DNA of 64,000 bases, from NCBI GenBank assembly GCA_001051155.2, contig JYIP02000012.1, forward strand, positions 451,001-515,000, written 5' to 3'. Source of the DNA: Chrysoporthe austroafricana. Lineage: Eukaryota; Ascomycota; Sordariomycetes; Diaporthales; Cryphonectriaceae. The position numbers were made by a program, and so were the translations under genes. Under the pieces are notes generated by a model. That model had not been told where the DNA came from. It was given only the letters and a program-made list of their open reading frames with translations, and made no database searches. Shown here piece by piece: positions 34,463 through 45,466 of the stretch (positions are counted from its first letter, which is position 1; each line of letters begins with the position of its first letter).

Positions 34463-35169
34463 AGTCTTACATTCAAATATATACCTACCCTAGTATGGGT
34501 ACTTGAGAGCTCGCGATAGGATTGAACACAGTCCAGCTTGCTGGGATACTCGCCAAGAAAAACCATGTCTAAGCGAGCTTTCTAGGTCAATTGTGATCGA
34601 ATCTAACCCCGTTCCGACAGCAAAAGCTTTTAAAGCTTCGGATACGGACTTCTATGCTTAACGAAGTAAATAATGTCTTTGCTGTGGAATCCTCCTCGGT
34701 TATTCATCTAATCAACACTTCCGAATGGCTGCCTGCATTATTTGTAATTTTTGTACTTACCTATGTACTCACTGTACAAAGACAGCGTAGCTTGCCGACT
34801 TCCGATAGACTATTATATGACGTGCAGACATTCCGACATACGACCGAGCACGAGATTTGCAGTCTAATTACTATGTACAGTCATGCCTCATATTGAGTAT
34901 GCGGAGGGTAGTATTCCATATGCGGTCCCCAGATGTAAGTGAATCCAAGAGGATGAGCTAGGTCGCATTCCTGTGGGGGCGGGGGTCGGACTATGGCATG
35001 TCGTTTCTCGTTACCTTCCAAGGTGCAGAGTTGGGGGCCGAAGGGGGGGTTGGGAATTATTCCCACTGAGGTATTTTCATCAATAAAATTTTGCAATCAA
35101 TTCCATTAACAGATTAATTCCTCATACGACTATTGAAAGTAGAGATTTTATTAAGTACAAATTATCGTC

Positions 35170-35213
<44 letters not shown>

Positions 35214-35328
35214 TAAATAAAATATGAGATGGATTTATTATTCCTTCGGGTTATGTGAAAACGAAGATTGACGAAAAACTTTTCTATCGAGCGTAGTGTA
35301 ATACTATTTGTTTTTAGTGTTTGCCNTT

Positions 35329-35364
<36 letters not shown>

Positions 35365-35492
35365 TAATTTTTTATTTTTTTTTTTTTTATTATTTTTAAA
35401 AAATTATTTTAGTATAAATATTATTTTATATATATATTATTTTCATATATATTATTTTAATATAAAAATTTTTATAAAAAAAAAAATATATA

Positions 35493-35532
<40 letters not shown>

Positions 35533-36305
35533 GAACTATTTAAAATTAAATAATATTCAAAAGAAACGTTTAAACAACCGTTATGTATTCTTTTGGAAAC
35601 ATTTTTATTATAAAGAATTATCTAGGTGTAGAAAATACAATTGGTATAATTGTAAGTATAGTTTGATTTTGACGTTTTTTTACTTTTGTTGTATCCTGTT
35701 GAATTTCTTTTCTAATTAGCATATTTAAAGGGGGGGGGGGGGAATGAAGATGACACAGCAAGATAGCTTTTGAAAATCAATAAAGTGTTCTAGACTTTCA
35801 GCCCGTTGTAAGGGTATGTTTCCGTAAAATCCGGTTTCAACTTAGCCGGGAAAGGAAATTAACTCCTATTGATTTGTATTGTGAGTTGGAGTGTAATTAA
35901 GTACATCCAAGATGGTCTTGTCACATCTCTGAACTTGCAGCAACATACAATACTGTGGTGTAATACAAGCTAATGCATTTGAAAATCTCACTTCCATCCT
36001 CAGATAGGAAGCTGTGTCTCATCGGAACCGTATGTACCTATTATGCCTTGGTAGAGTTCATGTAGCTAAGCAGCCTCGTTGGTAAATCGAGGCCAGAAGA
36101 CATGGAGAAAAGTGTTCGCAGCGTACGTCATATTGTTCGCATCCACCTGTATATGACAGCTACATATACCCGTAATTGTGGCCACAGTTCTTAGACATTA
36201 CTGGAAACTCCTTTACCGTCACGCCAATACATAAACCGCTCAAGATGGACAAGGCTCAATGCACTTGACGATACTACACCGGGTTGTAGTACATAGCTGG
36301 GCATC
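34463..36305. other. AT-rich spacer between BVMO and UbiA genes
   Basis: This 1.8-kb spacer contains the extreme AT island described separately. Outside the island there is ordinary non-coding sequence with no recognised gene. The last few hundred bases are probably the UbiA promoter. Confidence 0.6.
35160..35740. repeat. AT island with back-to-back poly-T/poly-A tracts
   Basis: Three adjacent T-run/A-run palindromes occur: about T16-A28 at 35170-35213, T22-A16 at 35327-35364 and T16-A24 at 35493-35532. They are separated by nearly pure A/T sequence and end near a 12-base G run at about 35731. An N sits at 35326, directly before the second T run. The base composition differs sharply from the flanking genes. 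Possible readings are a RIP-degraded remnant, an organellar-DNA insert or an assembly artefact. Confidence 0.8.
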
Positions 36306-37294
36306 ATGGTAAGTACGCCAGCTCTCAGACACTTTGAGGAAGTAGCGTCTAAGAATACACGTAGGGTACTGCGTCGTTCTTCCCTCGGGTAGACAAGTTT
36401 GTCTTCAATCTATACCTTGTAACAGCAAGCGACATCGTTCCGGTCCTCATCCCTCAAACGCTTTTCGCGGTCTTCTCAGCTTCATCGGCCCGTTTCAATC
36501 CGGACTACAACATACAGAACATTTATGAATTAGCCATCCGCTTGGTCAACATACTCGTATGGGTTTGGCTTCAACTCTTGGTACTAGACCTCGCAAACCA
36601 ACGACTCCCAGGCTCAATCGCGGAAGACAAGATAAACAAGCCCTGGCGACCGATCCCCTCAAAACGGATGACAGCGGAGGGAGCACACAAGCTGCTTATT
36701 CTCAGCATCATAGTTACTTTCGTAGCTTCCATTTACTCTGGAGGCACTATAGAAGCAATGTTTCTCTTCACCCTCAACTGGATGTATAATGACCTGGACC
36801 TTGCAAACAGCAATTGGCTGTTACGGAACACCATGAACGCCCTGGGTATTACCACCATCGGAGCTGGTGCCACAAGACTTGCCTGTGGAATGAATGTCAA
36901 AATTGATGAGACAGCTGCTCGTCAATGGTGGGTTCTGTGTGCGGCGATGATTGCCACGACTATCCATTGCCAGGACCTGTATGATCAAGAAGGCGACGCA
37001 ATTCGGGGACGACGCACCGCTCCGCTGGTTCTTGGTGATTACACAGCGAGATGGTCCCTAGCAGTCTCAGTGCTATCTTGGAGCGTTGTGATGCCTGCTT
37101 GGTTGGGACTGGACTTCTGTGCGCATTGGGCAGGATACCTGCTTCCGGGTCTCCTAGGACTTATGATTGGGACTCGAGTGCTGCTGCTACGCGATGTTGC
37201 TTCCGACAGGTTGACATTCAAGGCTTGGGCTGCGTGGACGATCAGCTTATACGCACTACCACTTCTCTACGAGCAAGGAAGAGATCTGAAATAG
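36306..37294 (+). CDS. UbiA-superfamily membrane prenyltransferase or terpene cyclase
   Basis: Polytopic membrane enzyme of about 310 residues. The preferred model has exon 1 at 36306-36308 (the ATG alone) and exon 2 at 36365-37294, with a 56-nt intron GTAAGT...TAG. The joined start is MGTASFFPRVDKFVFNLYLV and then SDIVPVLIPQTLFAVFSA, typical of fungal UbiA proteins. The first metal/diphosphate region is divergent (NQRLPGSIAEDKINKPWRP), keeping Asn and an ED pair. The second is clear (CQDLYDQEGDAIRGRRTAP). Hydrophobic helices lie between. In the fumagillin pathway a UbiA-type protein is a sesquiterpene cyclase; other UbiA proteins prenylate aromatic acceptors. No PKS is nearby to supply an acceptor, which mildly favours the cyclase reading. 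This remains inference. Confidence 0.88.
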
Positions 37295-37874
37295 TAGCTT
37301 ACGGACTGTAGCCTTGAACCTCAATTGGATTAGACCTTTGCAAAGAAAACAAACATAAGTAGTTTCTATAGAAAGTAATTACCGCCGATCCCTATTTATT
37401 AAGAAGCAGACAGTTTCCTTCTCTACTTCCGTAGAGCCACAGTAATATAGCCCCAGTCCTTGTAATCATCAGCTGGCCTGCTCTATGCAAATGACATTTG
37501 AAAGTTGCCGGAGGCAGCCGTAATGAACGATTTTTCTGTTTGAGCCCGCTCCTCAGCATCTTTCAACGCGATCGCCTCTGTAATGGCGCCGAGCTCGAGT
37601 CTACGGTGCGGAGCAGAGGCAACGCACAGGGATTGCTCCAGTAGTAGCGCTGCCCGAGGTTGGTTTCACCCTACACCAGTTCCAGAAGAGTTCCATTAAA
37701 AATATAGCCTAGATAAACAATAATAAATTTGACAGGAGTCCATGCCGTCGATACAGCGAGTTTCCACCTCCGAAGTCTCTTTTAATGTACAAGAAAATTT
37801 CAACACATGCTTTCACACTCTTGACGGAAAGTGTTGGTTCAACTGCTGTCATATGCGAGACCACTTGGGCCATG
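37295..37874. other. Spacer between convergent UbiA and rhodopsin-like genes
   Basis: This 3' flanking sequence lies between two convergent genes. Nothing else is recognised. Confidence 0.5.
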
Positions 37875-39147
37875 TCACACTCCATCACCCTCAACAAGTT
37901 TTGTGTAGCTTCCCTCGGACTGCACATATGCGCTGTCGTGAGAGACTGTAGCAGTCTTTGTGACATTGATGCCAGACAGGCCGCTCATTTGAAAAGCGTT
38001 GCCGCCACTTCCACCAATGGTGACGATGTGCCTGTCGTTGACTAGGCCGACCTTGCCTCCAGAACCATCAGTGCCTCGCATCTTTTGTGAGCCATTGGGC
38101 GAGCCGTAGAGAATTTGATTGAATACGGGCCGCAGAACAGGTAGACACGCCGCCACCACAGCAACGCAATTCTCAACGACAGACCACATCGCAGGATACG
38201 AATTAGCCCAAAAGCCATCGGTGAAAGACACAGTTTTGACATAGTTGACGCGAACGATAGAAACGACAACGATGAAGATACCAAGTAGAAAAATACTGGT
38301 GAGCTGGAGCTTTCGACGGAGGTCCGTCTTAAGTCGCCAGATGAAAGGCATTGGCATGACAAGGATGACACTGTCCGTCAGCACATTGATGCTGCTGACA
38401 ACGATCAACTCGACATCGAGATTGACGCAGTGTGCAGTGACAGATGAGTCCCAATTGGACTGGACAGGGACACATTGAAATATGTTTGTGAAGATGGCCG
38501 TGAGACTGTAGCTGAGCACGAAGATAGCAACGGCGATACATGCCCATTTGAATTTCTGGCTGGGGAAAACTCGATGGTATAGAAGTAGGATCGAAATCTG
38601 CATGTCGTTAGATTTTGACTCATTACAAATGGACTAAACATGGAATCTGATTCCAGAGGCGATAGTGGAAAGATAGGGCCTCGAATTGTTTTACCTTAGT
38701 GGAGACTAGAGCTGGATTATAGACGACCCCAGCTGCCAAAGTTAATTTCAGAAAGGGAACGATATATTCCGGATGTTCGAGTTGGGTGACGATCCGATGA
38801 CGGCCTCCTCCTGTGGCGACGACACCGAGGTAGAGGCCGACAAATATTGTGGTAAAAAACTAAATACCCAGGAGTTAGTAGTCCGATTTGATGACACTTG
38901 TCTTTGCTAACTGGCCCACCAGAGCAACCAAGATCATGTAATCATCCCACCCCAAAGCCTGATGTTTAAGACGCCGGGCATATATTCGCATGGCGACTGC
39001 AGTATATGCGGCAACGATGCATATTCCAGCCGACGAATAAAGGTTTGGCTGTAGGGTTTGGTCGTAGAGCGGAATCTGCTCTTGAAGAGACGCCGGAAGA
39101 GATGCCACGATCTCGGGCGGTATGTTTGTGGAGTTGTAATGCACCAT
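37875..39147 (-). CDS. Fungal rhodopsin-like (PTH11-related) seven-helix membrane protein
   Basis: Predicted plasma-membrane protein of 371 residues in three exons: 39147-38920, 38859-38695 and 38597-37875. It starts MVHYNSTNIPPEIVASLP with a short extracellular leader, followed by a helix and ARRLKHQALGWDDYMILVAL, the conserved first-loop WDDY motif of this family. Exon 2 ends YNPALVSTK and exon 3 continues ISILLLYHRVFPSQKFKW; FTNIFQCVPVQSNWD is the family's conserved Cys/Trp block. The C-terminal tail is Gly/Ser-rich and likely cytosolic. No CFEM domain is present. Such proteins are common near secondary-metabolite genes, where a role in sensing or in organising enzymes is often proposed; a specific function is not known here. 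It is convergent with UbiA and divergent from the hydrolase. Confidence 0.9.
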
Positions 39148-40282
39148 GCTGGCTACTATTGGATGTTGAGTTCGTTGGGTGGATATCGCTCATCCGGACG
39201 AAGTCCGCGGAACTGGATCGCGCCAGGCCTCTCGGTCGTTTTAATGACAGTCATTGCAAAGGATCGCATCCACAAAGATGCTCGCACAGGAATAAGACGT
39301 AACTTTGGGGCCAAAGGATTGCAGATGGCTGTCTAGTTGTCCATTTTTGTCTAGACACAGAGTACGGGAAAGCAAAGATGCAGAGCGGGTACGTACTCAG
39401 ATGGGTTGAAAGACCTCATAGTTTCTAACCGTTTATGCCCAAATCACAAGCCAATTTTTTGTTATTTAATAGAAACAAATTACTAAAAAAGAATTTATTA
39501 ATTCTAAATGAATTCAATCTTTGTGATGCATTATTAAGCTTAGGGAAAAATAGATAAGAAGAAAAACTAAAGCTTTCTAAATTTAAATACTCATTGAATA
39601 CTTATACAATACATTATAATTATACCTTAAATGCAATACTTTCAATACACGATTCAAAACTTATTTTTTAAAATCTTTATTTTTACTGTTGCTTATTATC
39701 AAATTTGGGTAATCAATACGTAATTCCTATTGATGGAATCCCAATATTGTGACGACCTCTTGTTTTATTCTATACGTACCAGGCCTCTTTCAGTGTTCAT
39801 TTTCCCTCTCAGAGAAAAAAAAAAAAAAAAACGCTACATTGATCGAATGATGTACGGGTATTGGAGGAATGGGCATTACGCCGTGAGACTTATATTATGC
39901 AGCTGCACGAGACTGGAGCAGGTGGTCATCCTGTGGCTTACGCTCGGGGCTGTTGTCCCAAACGCTTCCGGGACTAGTGATGTCGTGTAACCACATCGGT
40001 GACAAGTCCATTTTCCATTTCCGTGCTAAGTCTAGCACAGGATACCTAAGAATACGCTCGTTCACTCATTGACTCCTAGCAAGACAGCCCTCGCTTGCGG
40101 AAATTGCAGCCGGTCGAAGGCAGTGAAGTACAAGAGCTCTCAGCATCAACGGTACTTTCGTCACGGACTGCTCGCACTTCGATGTCGCCCAAGAAATTTG
40201 TCGTCTTGACCAAGATCAAGTTAGACTTCTATAACAAAAATCGCATCACTCCCTCTAAACACATTTCTTTTCATTCGTCATC
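39148..40282. other. Divergent spacer, rhodopsin-like / hydrolase genes
   Basis: This region is AT-rich at about 39450-39730, with a 17-base A run near 39815. It probably contains the promoters of both flanking genes. No further gene is recognised. Confidence 0.5.
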
Positions 40283-41377
40283 ATGACCTGGACAACTTCA
40301 AGTCCCGGCAAATATGTGTGGGCTACGTGCGCCGTACTCATCAATCTTGTCAAGATACCCTTGTCAGTCCTCTACTATCTTCCGAGATCCACGCGACCTC
40401 GCCCAGAATGGACCGTCCTTCAATCAGTCATGAATCAAGCGATGAACGCGTTTCTATACCACCTCGCCGTTGTAGAGGGGGTCACGCCCCTCGATCTTGA
40501 GCCGGGGAAACTCGGAGACAGATTCATTTCTATACCCAGGGGTCCTCCAACAATCTTCGCGGGCGTGGCTGCCTCAGACGACGGCATCGTGCCTCTAGAT
40601 ACGGGAGCGATCTGGTATCCGACCGCTCCGAAGTCCTTCCCCAGCGGCAAGCCCGTGATTCTTCACTTCCACCCAGGCGGCTATGTCATGAGCGATGTTC
40701 GGTCCGATGCATCCTTCGTCACGCAGATGCTCACTCAGCGAGTTACTTCCTCTGTCTGCATGAGTCTCTACAGGCTGGCCTCTAACCCCGGCGGCCGCTT
40801 TCCCGCAGCTCTTCAGGACGCACTGAGCGCTTACTACCACCTTCTTCAGGAGATACCGGCCTCTGACATCATATTGTCAGGCGACTCGGCCGGTGGTCAC
40901 ATCGTCATAGGCCTGCTGCGATATCTCGCCACCCACGGGGCGGAAACGGGACTACCGTCGCCGAAGGGGGCTCTACTCTGGTCCCCTGCTATTGATTTGA
41001 CAGCTGGCCTGCAGCTAGAAAATATTCCGAGGAATCGCAACTATAATAGCGACTATATGGACCCAACTTTCATGGCTTGGGGTGCTAGGCGTTTTGTATC
41101 GCAAAAACCGGGATCAACGCCCTACATGAATGCTCTTAATTCCCCTTTCAAGAGTCCATGCCCTATCTTGGTACTTTGTGGAGGTTGCGAGCTCTTTTGC
41201 GACGATATTATGGAGTTTGTGAACCAAATGAATACTGTGACGGGGAACGAGGTCCAATTCTATGTAGAGCCACTGGCCAACCATGACATTATTTTTGCGG
41301 GAAATTTGACTGGCTGGCGGACTGAGGCTGAAGAAGCCGCGAACGCGGCAGGAAGGTGGATTTCCCAGTTAAGATAG
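40283..41377 (+). CDS. Alpha/beta hydrolase, hormone-sensitive-lipase-like, membrane-anchored
   Basis: Single-exon gene of 364 residues. An N-terminal hydrophobic segment (VWATCAVLINLVKIPLSVLYYL) probably anchors it to a membrane. The oxyanion motif is HFHPGGYVMS and the nucleophile elbow is GDSAGGH. The acidic member is probably in GGCELFCDD and the His in ANHDIIF, so the triad looks complete. This layout matches fungal esterases and deacetylases of the HSL type, including enzymes that remove or transfer acyl groups in terpenoid pathways. With the adjacent P450, BVMO and UbiA genes it could hydrolyse a BVMO-made ester or remove a protecting acyl group. That link is inferred from position only. 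Confidence 0.9.
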   Translation: MTWTTSSPGKYVWATCAVLINLVKIPLSVLYYLPRSTRPRPEWTVLQSVMNQAMNAFLYHLAVVEGVTPLDLEPGKLGDRFISIPRGPPTIFAGVAASDDGIVPLDTGAIWYPTAPKSFPSGKPVILHFHPGGYVMSDVRSDASFVTQMLTQRVTSSVCMSLYRLASNPGGRFPAALQDALSAYYHLLQEIPASDIILSGDSAGGHIVIGLLRYLATHGAETGLPSPKGALLWSPAIDLTAGLQLENIPRNRNYNSDYMDPTFMAWGARRFVSQKPGSTPYMNALNSPFKSPCPILVLCGGCELFCDDIMEFVNQMNTVTGNEVQFYVEPLANHDIIFAGNLTGWRTEAEEAANAAGRWISQLR

Positions 41378-43257
41378 ACTGAATAGGAGGGTGATTCGGT
41401 GGGCCAGGACCAATTCAGAGTTTCAGCATCCGTAAGGATTGCACGGAAATTCCCAGAATACCTCTTGTGAGAACCTGGTCAGAAGATCATGGAAGCATTG
41501 TTCTGGCTCATCTTGCAATAGTTAGCTGCAACTGGACACGTAAATTCTCTTCCGCAGGTTGATCACACATTGACAAAGGTGTATGGATGGCATCAGGATG
41601 TACATATTGTCTCGTCAGTATGCTGTGAGGTCCCTCCGAAAGAGCATGATATTACCAGGTATCTGTCCGCTTGAACCCACTGTAAAAAAGTTGGTGGTCT
41701 AGTTTCGAAGAGCAGTCGAGGCTGCCAGGGAAGGGGAAGACTACTTGACCATGTTGGGGCAACCTGGAACTTGGAATGAAACCTTAGCGCGGACAAAAAG
41801 AAATACCAAGAAAAAATTAGGGGGAGGAGACTCTCTGAGAGCTGGCCTACGATTTCGCCCGCCAAGGCTTCTTTGCGAGGGTAGGAGCATAAGGGACAAG
41901 ACTGAAGCGGACATTACGGTATTCTGGTCGTAATTCATCTACGTACGGAAGCTACACAGCATACGTTCTCTCTGTAATCAGTGGTAATATATCATTGGGC
42001 GCAGAATGTTGGGATTCTTCATCCTCCAAGCCCGTACGATGGCTGAGGATGTTCGTTCAAGTCGCTTGACGGCCAACTTGGGGGTTGTGACTCGGTCAGA
42101 ATCCGGGCAGATATTAAGTGTTACTTCCCTAGAGTACTCGGGTGCTTTTAAACTAAACACACTATATCCTTATTTAAGTTGTTCGCCATGCCTCTCTCAA
42201 GTTCTAAACTGCGCATTCCTGACCTGGCAAAACTTAAGCTTCGCAGACCTACAGGACAACAGCGTAACTACCGGTAGCAATTTGAAGCGTGACCATCTGC
42301 AAAGTAATAACACCAGCTCCAATATCACAAGAAAGACTTTCTTTCTACGAAGACCCGACGTATCTTGAGATTATAATCTTATCAATGAAGTAACTAGACC
42401 TTGGTAACCCTATTTGATCATAGCTAACCACTTACAGCCGAAAGGTTAAATTCTTAGATAACGGCTTTGAAGAAGTAGTGTCATCATATTAGCTATGATA
42501 GCATACAAGGAGGTCATCAAAATCAGTCTATTATAGTGCTGCTCCATCCTTTGCATACTTTGTTCCTATGTGCTTTTTGTAGAGTGTGAGAGCTTCATCC
42601 AATTTAGAATTTGCCTCATCGTCTTGTTGCTAACTCTGGTATCTACTCAGATAGTAAAGCGTGGTGTAAGATACCAACAGCTTGTTTCATCGTGGCTCTT
42701 GGCAACACTTGTTAACAGTTGCTTGGAGCAGGACAACACAAGTAGTAGCAGCCTTACATGGCATCAGTGGTTCCACACCTATCTTAGAGCGCAGCAGCGT
42801 AATCGTGCAAAGACAGTGCAGTATCTTCCGCTATGCCAAGTACATTTGTTCGGATGTCCGAGGCTTTGCGAACGAAAGCCTCTTCCTCACAAAGGGTTTC
42901 TCTATCACTGCAGCGCCACTGCAAAGTGCGGATCTTGCATGACGTAATGTAGCAACTGGAATGCGCTCACACTAGTGGACACATAACAGTCTGAGCAAGC
43001 CTACTTGGGCATTACAAGGCTTTCTGGCTCATGTGCTTGAGTGCGGATCTCTGTCGACTTTATTGCAGTATTTCCCATAATTCATTGTCGGTTTGTAAGT
43101 GGCCAGATCTGGCCCGTTCACTCTGTCCAATCAAAGCCCTGGGGCCGGCATCGTCACTACGGCAACTGTCGGACTGTCTGTGTTTTGCTCGTCCTCATCG
43201 AATGAACCACAAAGACAATCATCGATACATATCAGTCGTAGTGAATTTCATCACCTC
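41378..43257. other. Spacer between hydrolase and PD-(D/E)XK-like genes
   Basis: This is moderately AT-rich sequence without supported genes. Open frames of up to 125 residues have random composition. An alternative ATG at 43099 is in frame with the next gene, but I do not use it. Confidence 0.5.
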
Positions 43258-44647
43258 ATGGATGTCGACTTGTGGCTTGAGGGAATCCCTCCGATCGGCC
43301 TGTCGTCCGAAGATCTCGCTAGTGCTGCACGCACCGCAGCGAAGCGCAGGCGCTGCCAGTTCCCAATGCCGTCGTCCGAACATCAGGCCATGGACGGGTC
43401 TCGCGGCGACGAGGACGACAATTCTTCCCGCATCTACTGGACCCCCGAGAAACGGCGGAAAGTTTCTCGTTATGGCGGCTACGATCAGGAAACGACCCCG
43501 CGCGCTCTGCCCGTGGGCTGCCTACCACCACTACCACCACCACCACCCAGCGTCGGCGGCGGGAGCGTCAGCAGCTCGAGTGCTAGCGTGAGGAGCGGTC
43601 GGTCTGCCTTGCGGAAGCAGATGCAGCAGCTGGCAATCGAGAGGCGGTTGGATGTCTTACAATTCGACTGCGAGGACCGTCGTCTGAGCGGCGGGCCGTT
43701 AGAGGCAATGTGGGACCGACTACATCAACACGAAGGCGGGCTAGGCGTAGTGCCGGACAGCTTGCGGCAGGAGATACGGCATACTCAACAGCGCGGCCCT
43801 CTACTCAGAGACATTCGCGAACATTCCTTTATTGCCGCTGACAGCGAGGACCAGACGCTTATGAAAGGGGTCACGCTCGCGTCGGTCGAGGATATATATT
43901 ACGAAGCCAAGGAGTGCCACAACCTCAAGCACGGCGAGCCTAACTGGAATCTCCTTGTCCATTGGCCTATCTTCAGGCTTGCTCTCGGGCGGATCGGCTC
44001 CCGTCCTACGGACCGGACCCTGCCGCCCTTCGTCTACGCTATGCCCTGCACGACCGCCCGGCTGCACGGTTACTGGGCTCGGGATTCCAAGATGGTAGAT
44101 TTCTGCTTCTTTATCGAGCCTGATACCGACGATGCTACCCAGGAAACCATTTGGCGCGTACGCCAGTCCGGTATTACGGGCGGGTTTACGGTAAACCATA
44201 CTGACTTCGCGCCGCTAGCCCATCGGCCCCTCGCCTTGAGCGCCAAGTCCAAGACACCGGGCGATCATTGGGACGAGGCGCAGCTGCAGATTAGCGTCTG
44301 GCATATGGAGCAATGGAGTGTGTTGCAGCGGCTTGTTGAGACCGACGATAGTGGCGCGGAGATGATACCCTTCCTTCCCGGCTTGATCGTGCAAAGCCAT
44401 GATTGGTATTTTGTGGCATCAACGAGATCGGGGGACAAGACGGTTCGTTCATCCCGACCTTTTGAACTTAGGGCTAACGTATTAACTTGTCGTACAGGTT
44501 CTCTGGACAAAGCAGAAGATCGGGTCGAGTGACGGGGTGCTCGGTATCTTGCAAATTGTACATGCAGTGAGAGAGTCCTTGCCGCTTGGATCAAGAATAC
44601 CTTCTGGCCCTGGTATCGCCAAAGTGTGCTTATGCTCCCATCTGTAG
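43258..44647 (+). CDS. PD-(D/E)XK nuclease-like fungal protein, 3' end frameshifted
   Basis: Two exons, 43258-44442 and 44498-44647, give 444 residues up to the first stop. It starts MDVDLWLEGIPP, with a basic KRRR patch and a low-complexity region rich in Pro, Gly and Ser. The core resembles the fungal PD-(D/E)XK nuclease-like domain: EPNWNLLVHWPIFRLAL, MPCTTARLHGYW, KMVDFCFFIE, VNHTDFAPLAHRPLALSAKSK and WDEAQLQISVWHMEQW. Exon 2 reads VLWTKQKIGSSDGVLGI and then IVHAVRES. After that the family-like sequence (LAAWIKNTFWPWYRQ) continues in another frame, starting near 44578. So one base is missing or two are extra, and the annotated stop is premature. Functions proposed for the family are uncertain; many copies are dispersed and some are mobile-element linked. 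Confidence 0.75.
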
Positions 44648-45466
44648 GTAGAGTTAGATGGGGATGTGTGTACTGTTCTCACGACATTGCCTATCTCGTC
44701 GCCGGTGTGTGATACCTTTTTTTAGTCTCGTCATGCAGTCTGCACGATTAGCACTCAGATACGCATAGCCTGCATTTCTTGTCGTGCGGATCATCGGCTT
44801 GTCAACTTTTCTCATTGTTTTTGCGCAATTCGATGGAGGCGATAAGGTGCTGGAGAGCCTTGTCAACTTGACTTCTCGCCAGCTCGACGGATCTCCTGGC
44901 ATGTAACGTCGCAAAGAAGTCTCGTGAGCTCCTCCTCCAAGTCATCTGGAGGCTTTGACAAAGTAGGTGAGCGTCCCGACTCGGCTAGTATGGTTGGGGC
45001 GCCCCTTTGAACAAGTTCTATACCAGTCTCTGCAGTGTATTGCGCTGCCTTTAGCAAAAGCAGTGCATCAGTGCGCGAGCGTAGGTACCTACCATTTCGT
45101 TACACAAATTTCATCATTATTTTATTAAAGCTCAAGCACAGCTTCGCTACTAAATAAATCATTAGGCTAAAGGAGGCTGTATTGTAATTGCTGGTGGAGT
45201 AGAAGAGTAAAGAAATAAAATGTATGTATCATACGTGGCTGTGGTTGCCCGAGCGGTCTATAAGCGGAGGCTCAGAAATAGGTGGTCTGACTTGTGGTGA
45301 ATTTCGAGAAATATCCCCTATCGGACGTCTTATCAAAACTATACCCGTTGGGGGTGCTTTAGGGTTTCAGAAATGCTAGGTCTAGGTTGCTATTTTTGGA
45401 AGGTTAAACTTCGATACGGGAACTTCATATGAAAATATTATTTTGAAAGCTATGAAAGACTAAATT
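44648..45466. other. Spacer with AT-rich segment and tRNA-like relic
   Basis: This is AT-rich from about 45100 onward. It contains the tRNA-Leu-like fragment described separately. No protein gene is supported. Confidence 0.5.
45237..45311 (+). pseudogene. Degenerate tRNA-Leu(CAG)-like fragment
   Basis: The sequence opens GGCTGTGGTTGCCCGAGCGG, with a good class II tRNA A-box, and continues with a loop CTCAGAA that would carry anticodon CAG. The 3' side of the anticodon stem does not pair, and the T-arm/B-box is only vaguely recognisable. It could be a decayed tRNA gene or the head of a tRNA-derived SINE. Confidence 0.45.

Noticed and set aside
34830..34860. ACATACGACC-like string resembling the start of fungal 5S rRNA
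   Set aside because: Only about ten bases match. The rest of the 5S sequence and its internal control regions are absent.
43099..43257. Upstream in-frame ATG extending the PD-(D/E)XK-like protein by 53 residues
   Set aside because: The added sequence is unlike the family, whose members usually begin with MDVDLWL-type residues. The ATG at 43258 was kept.
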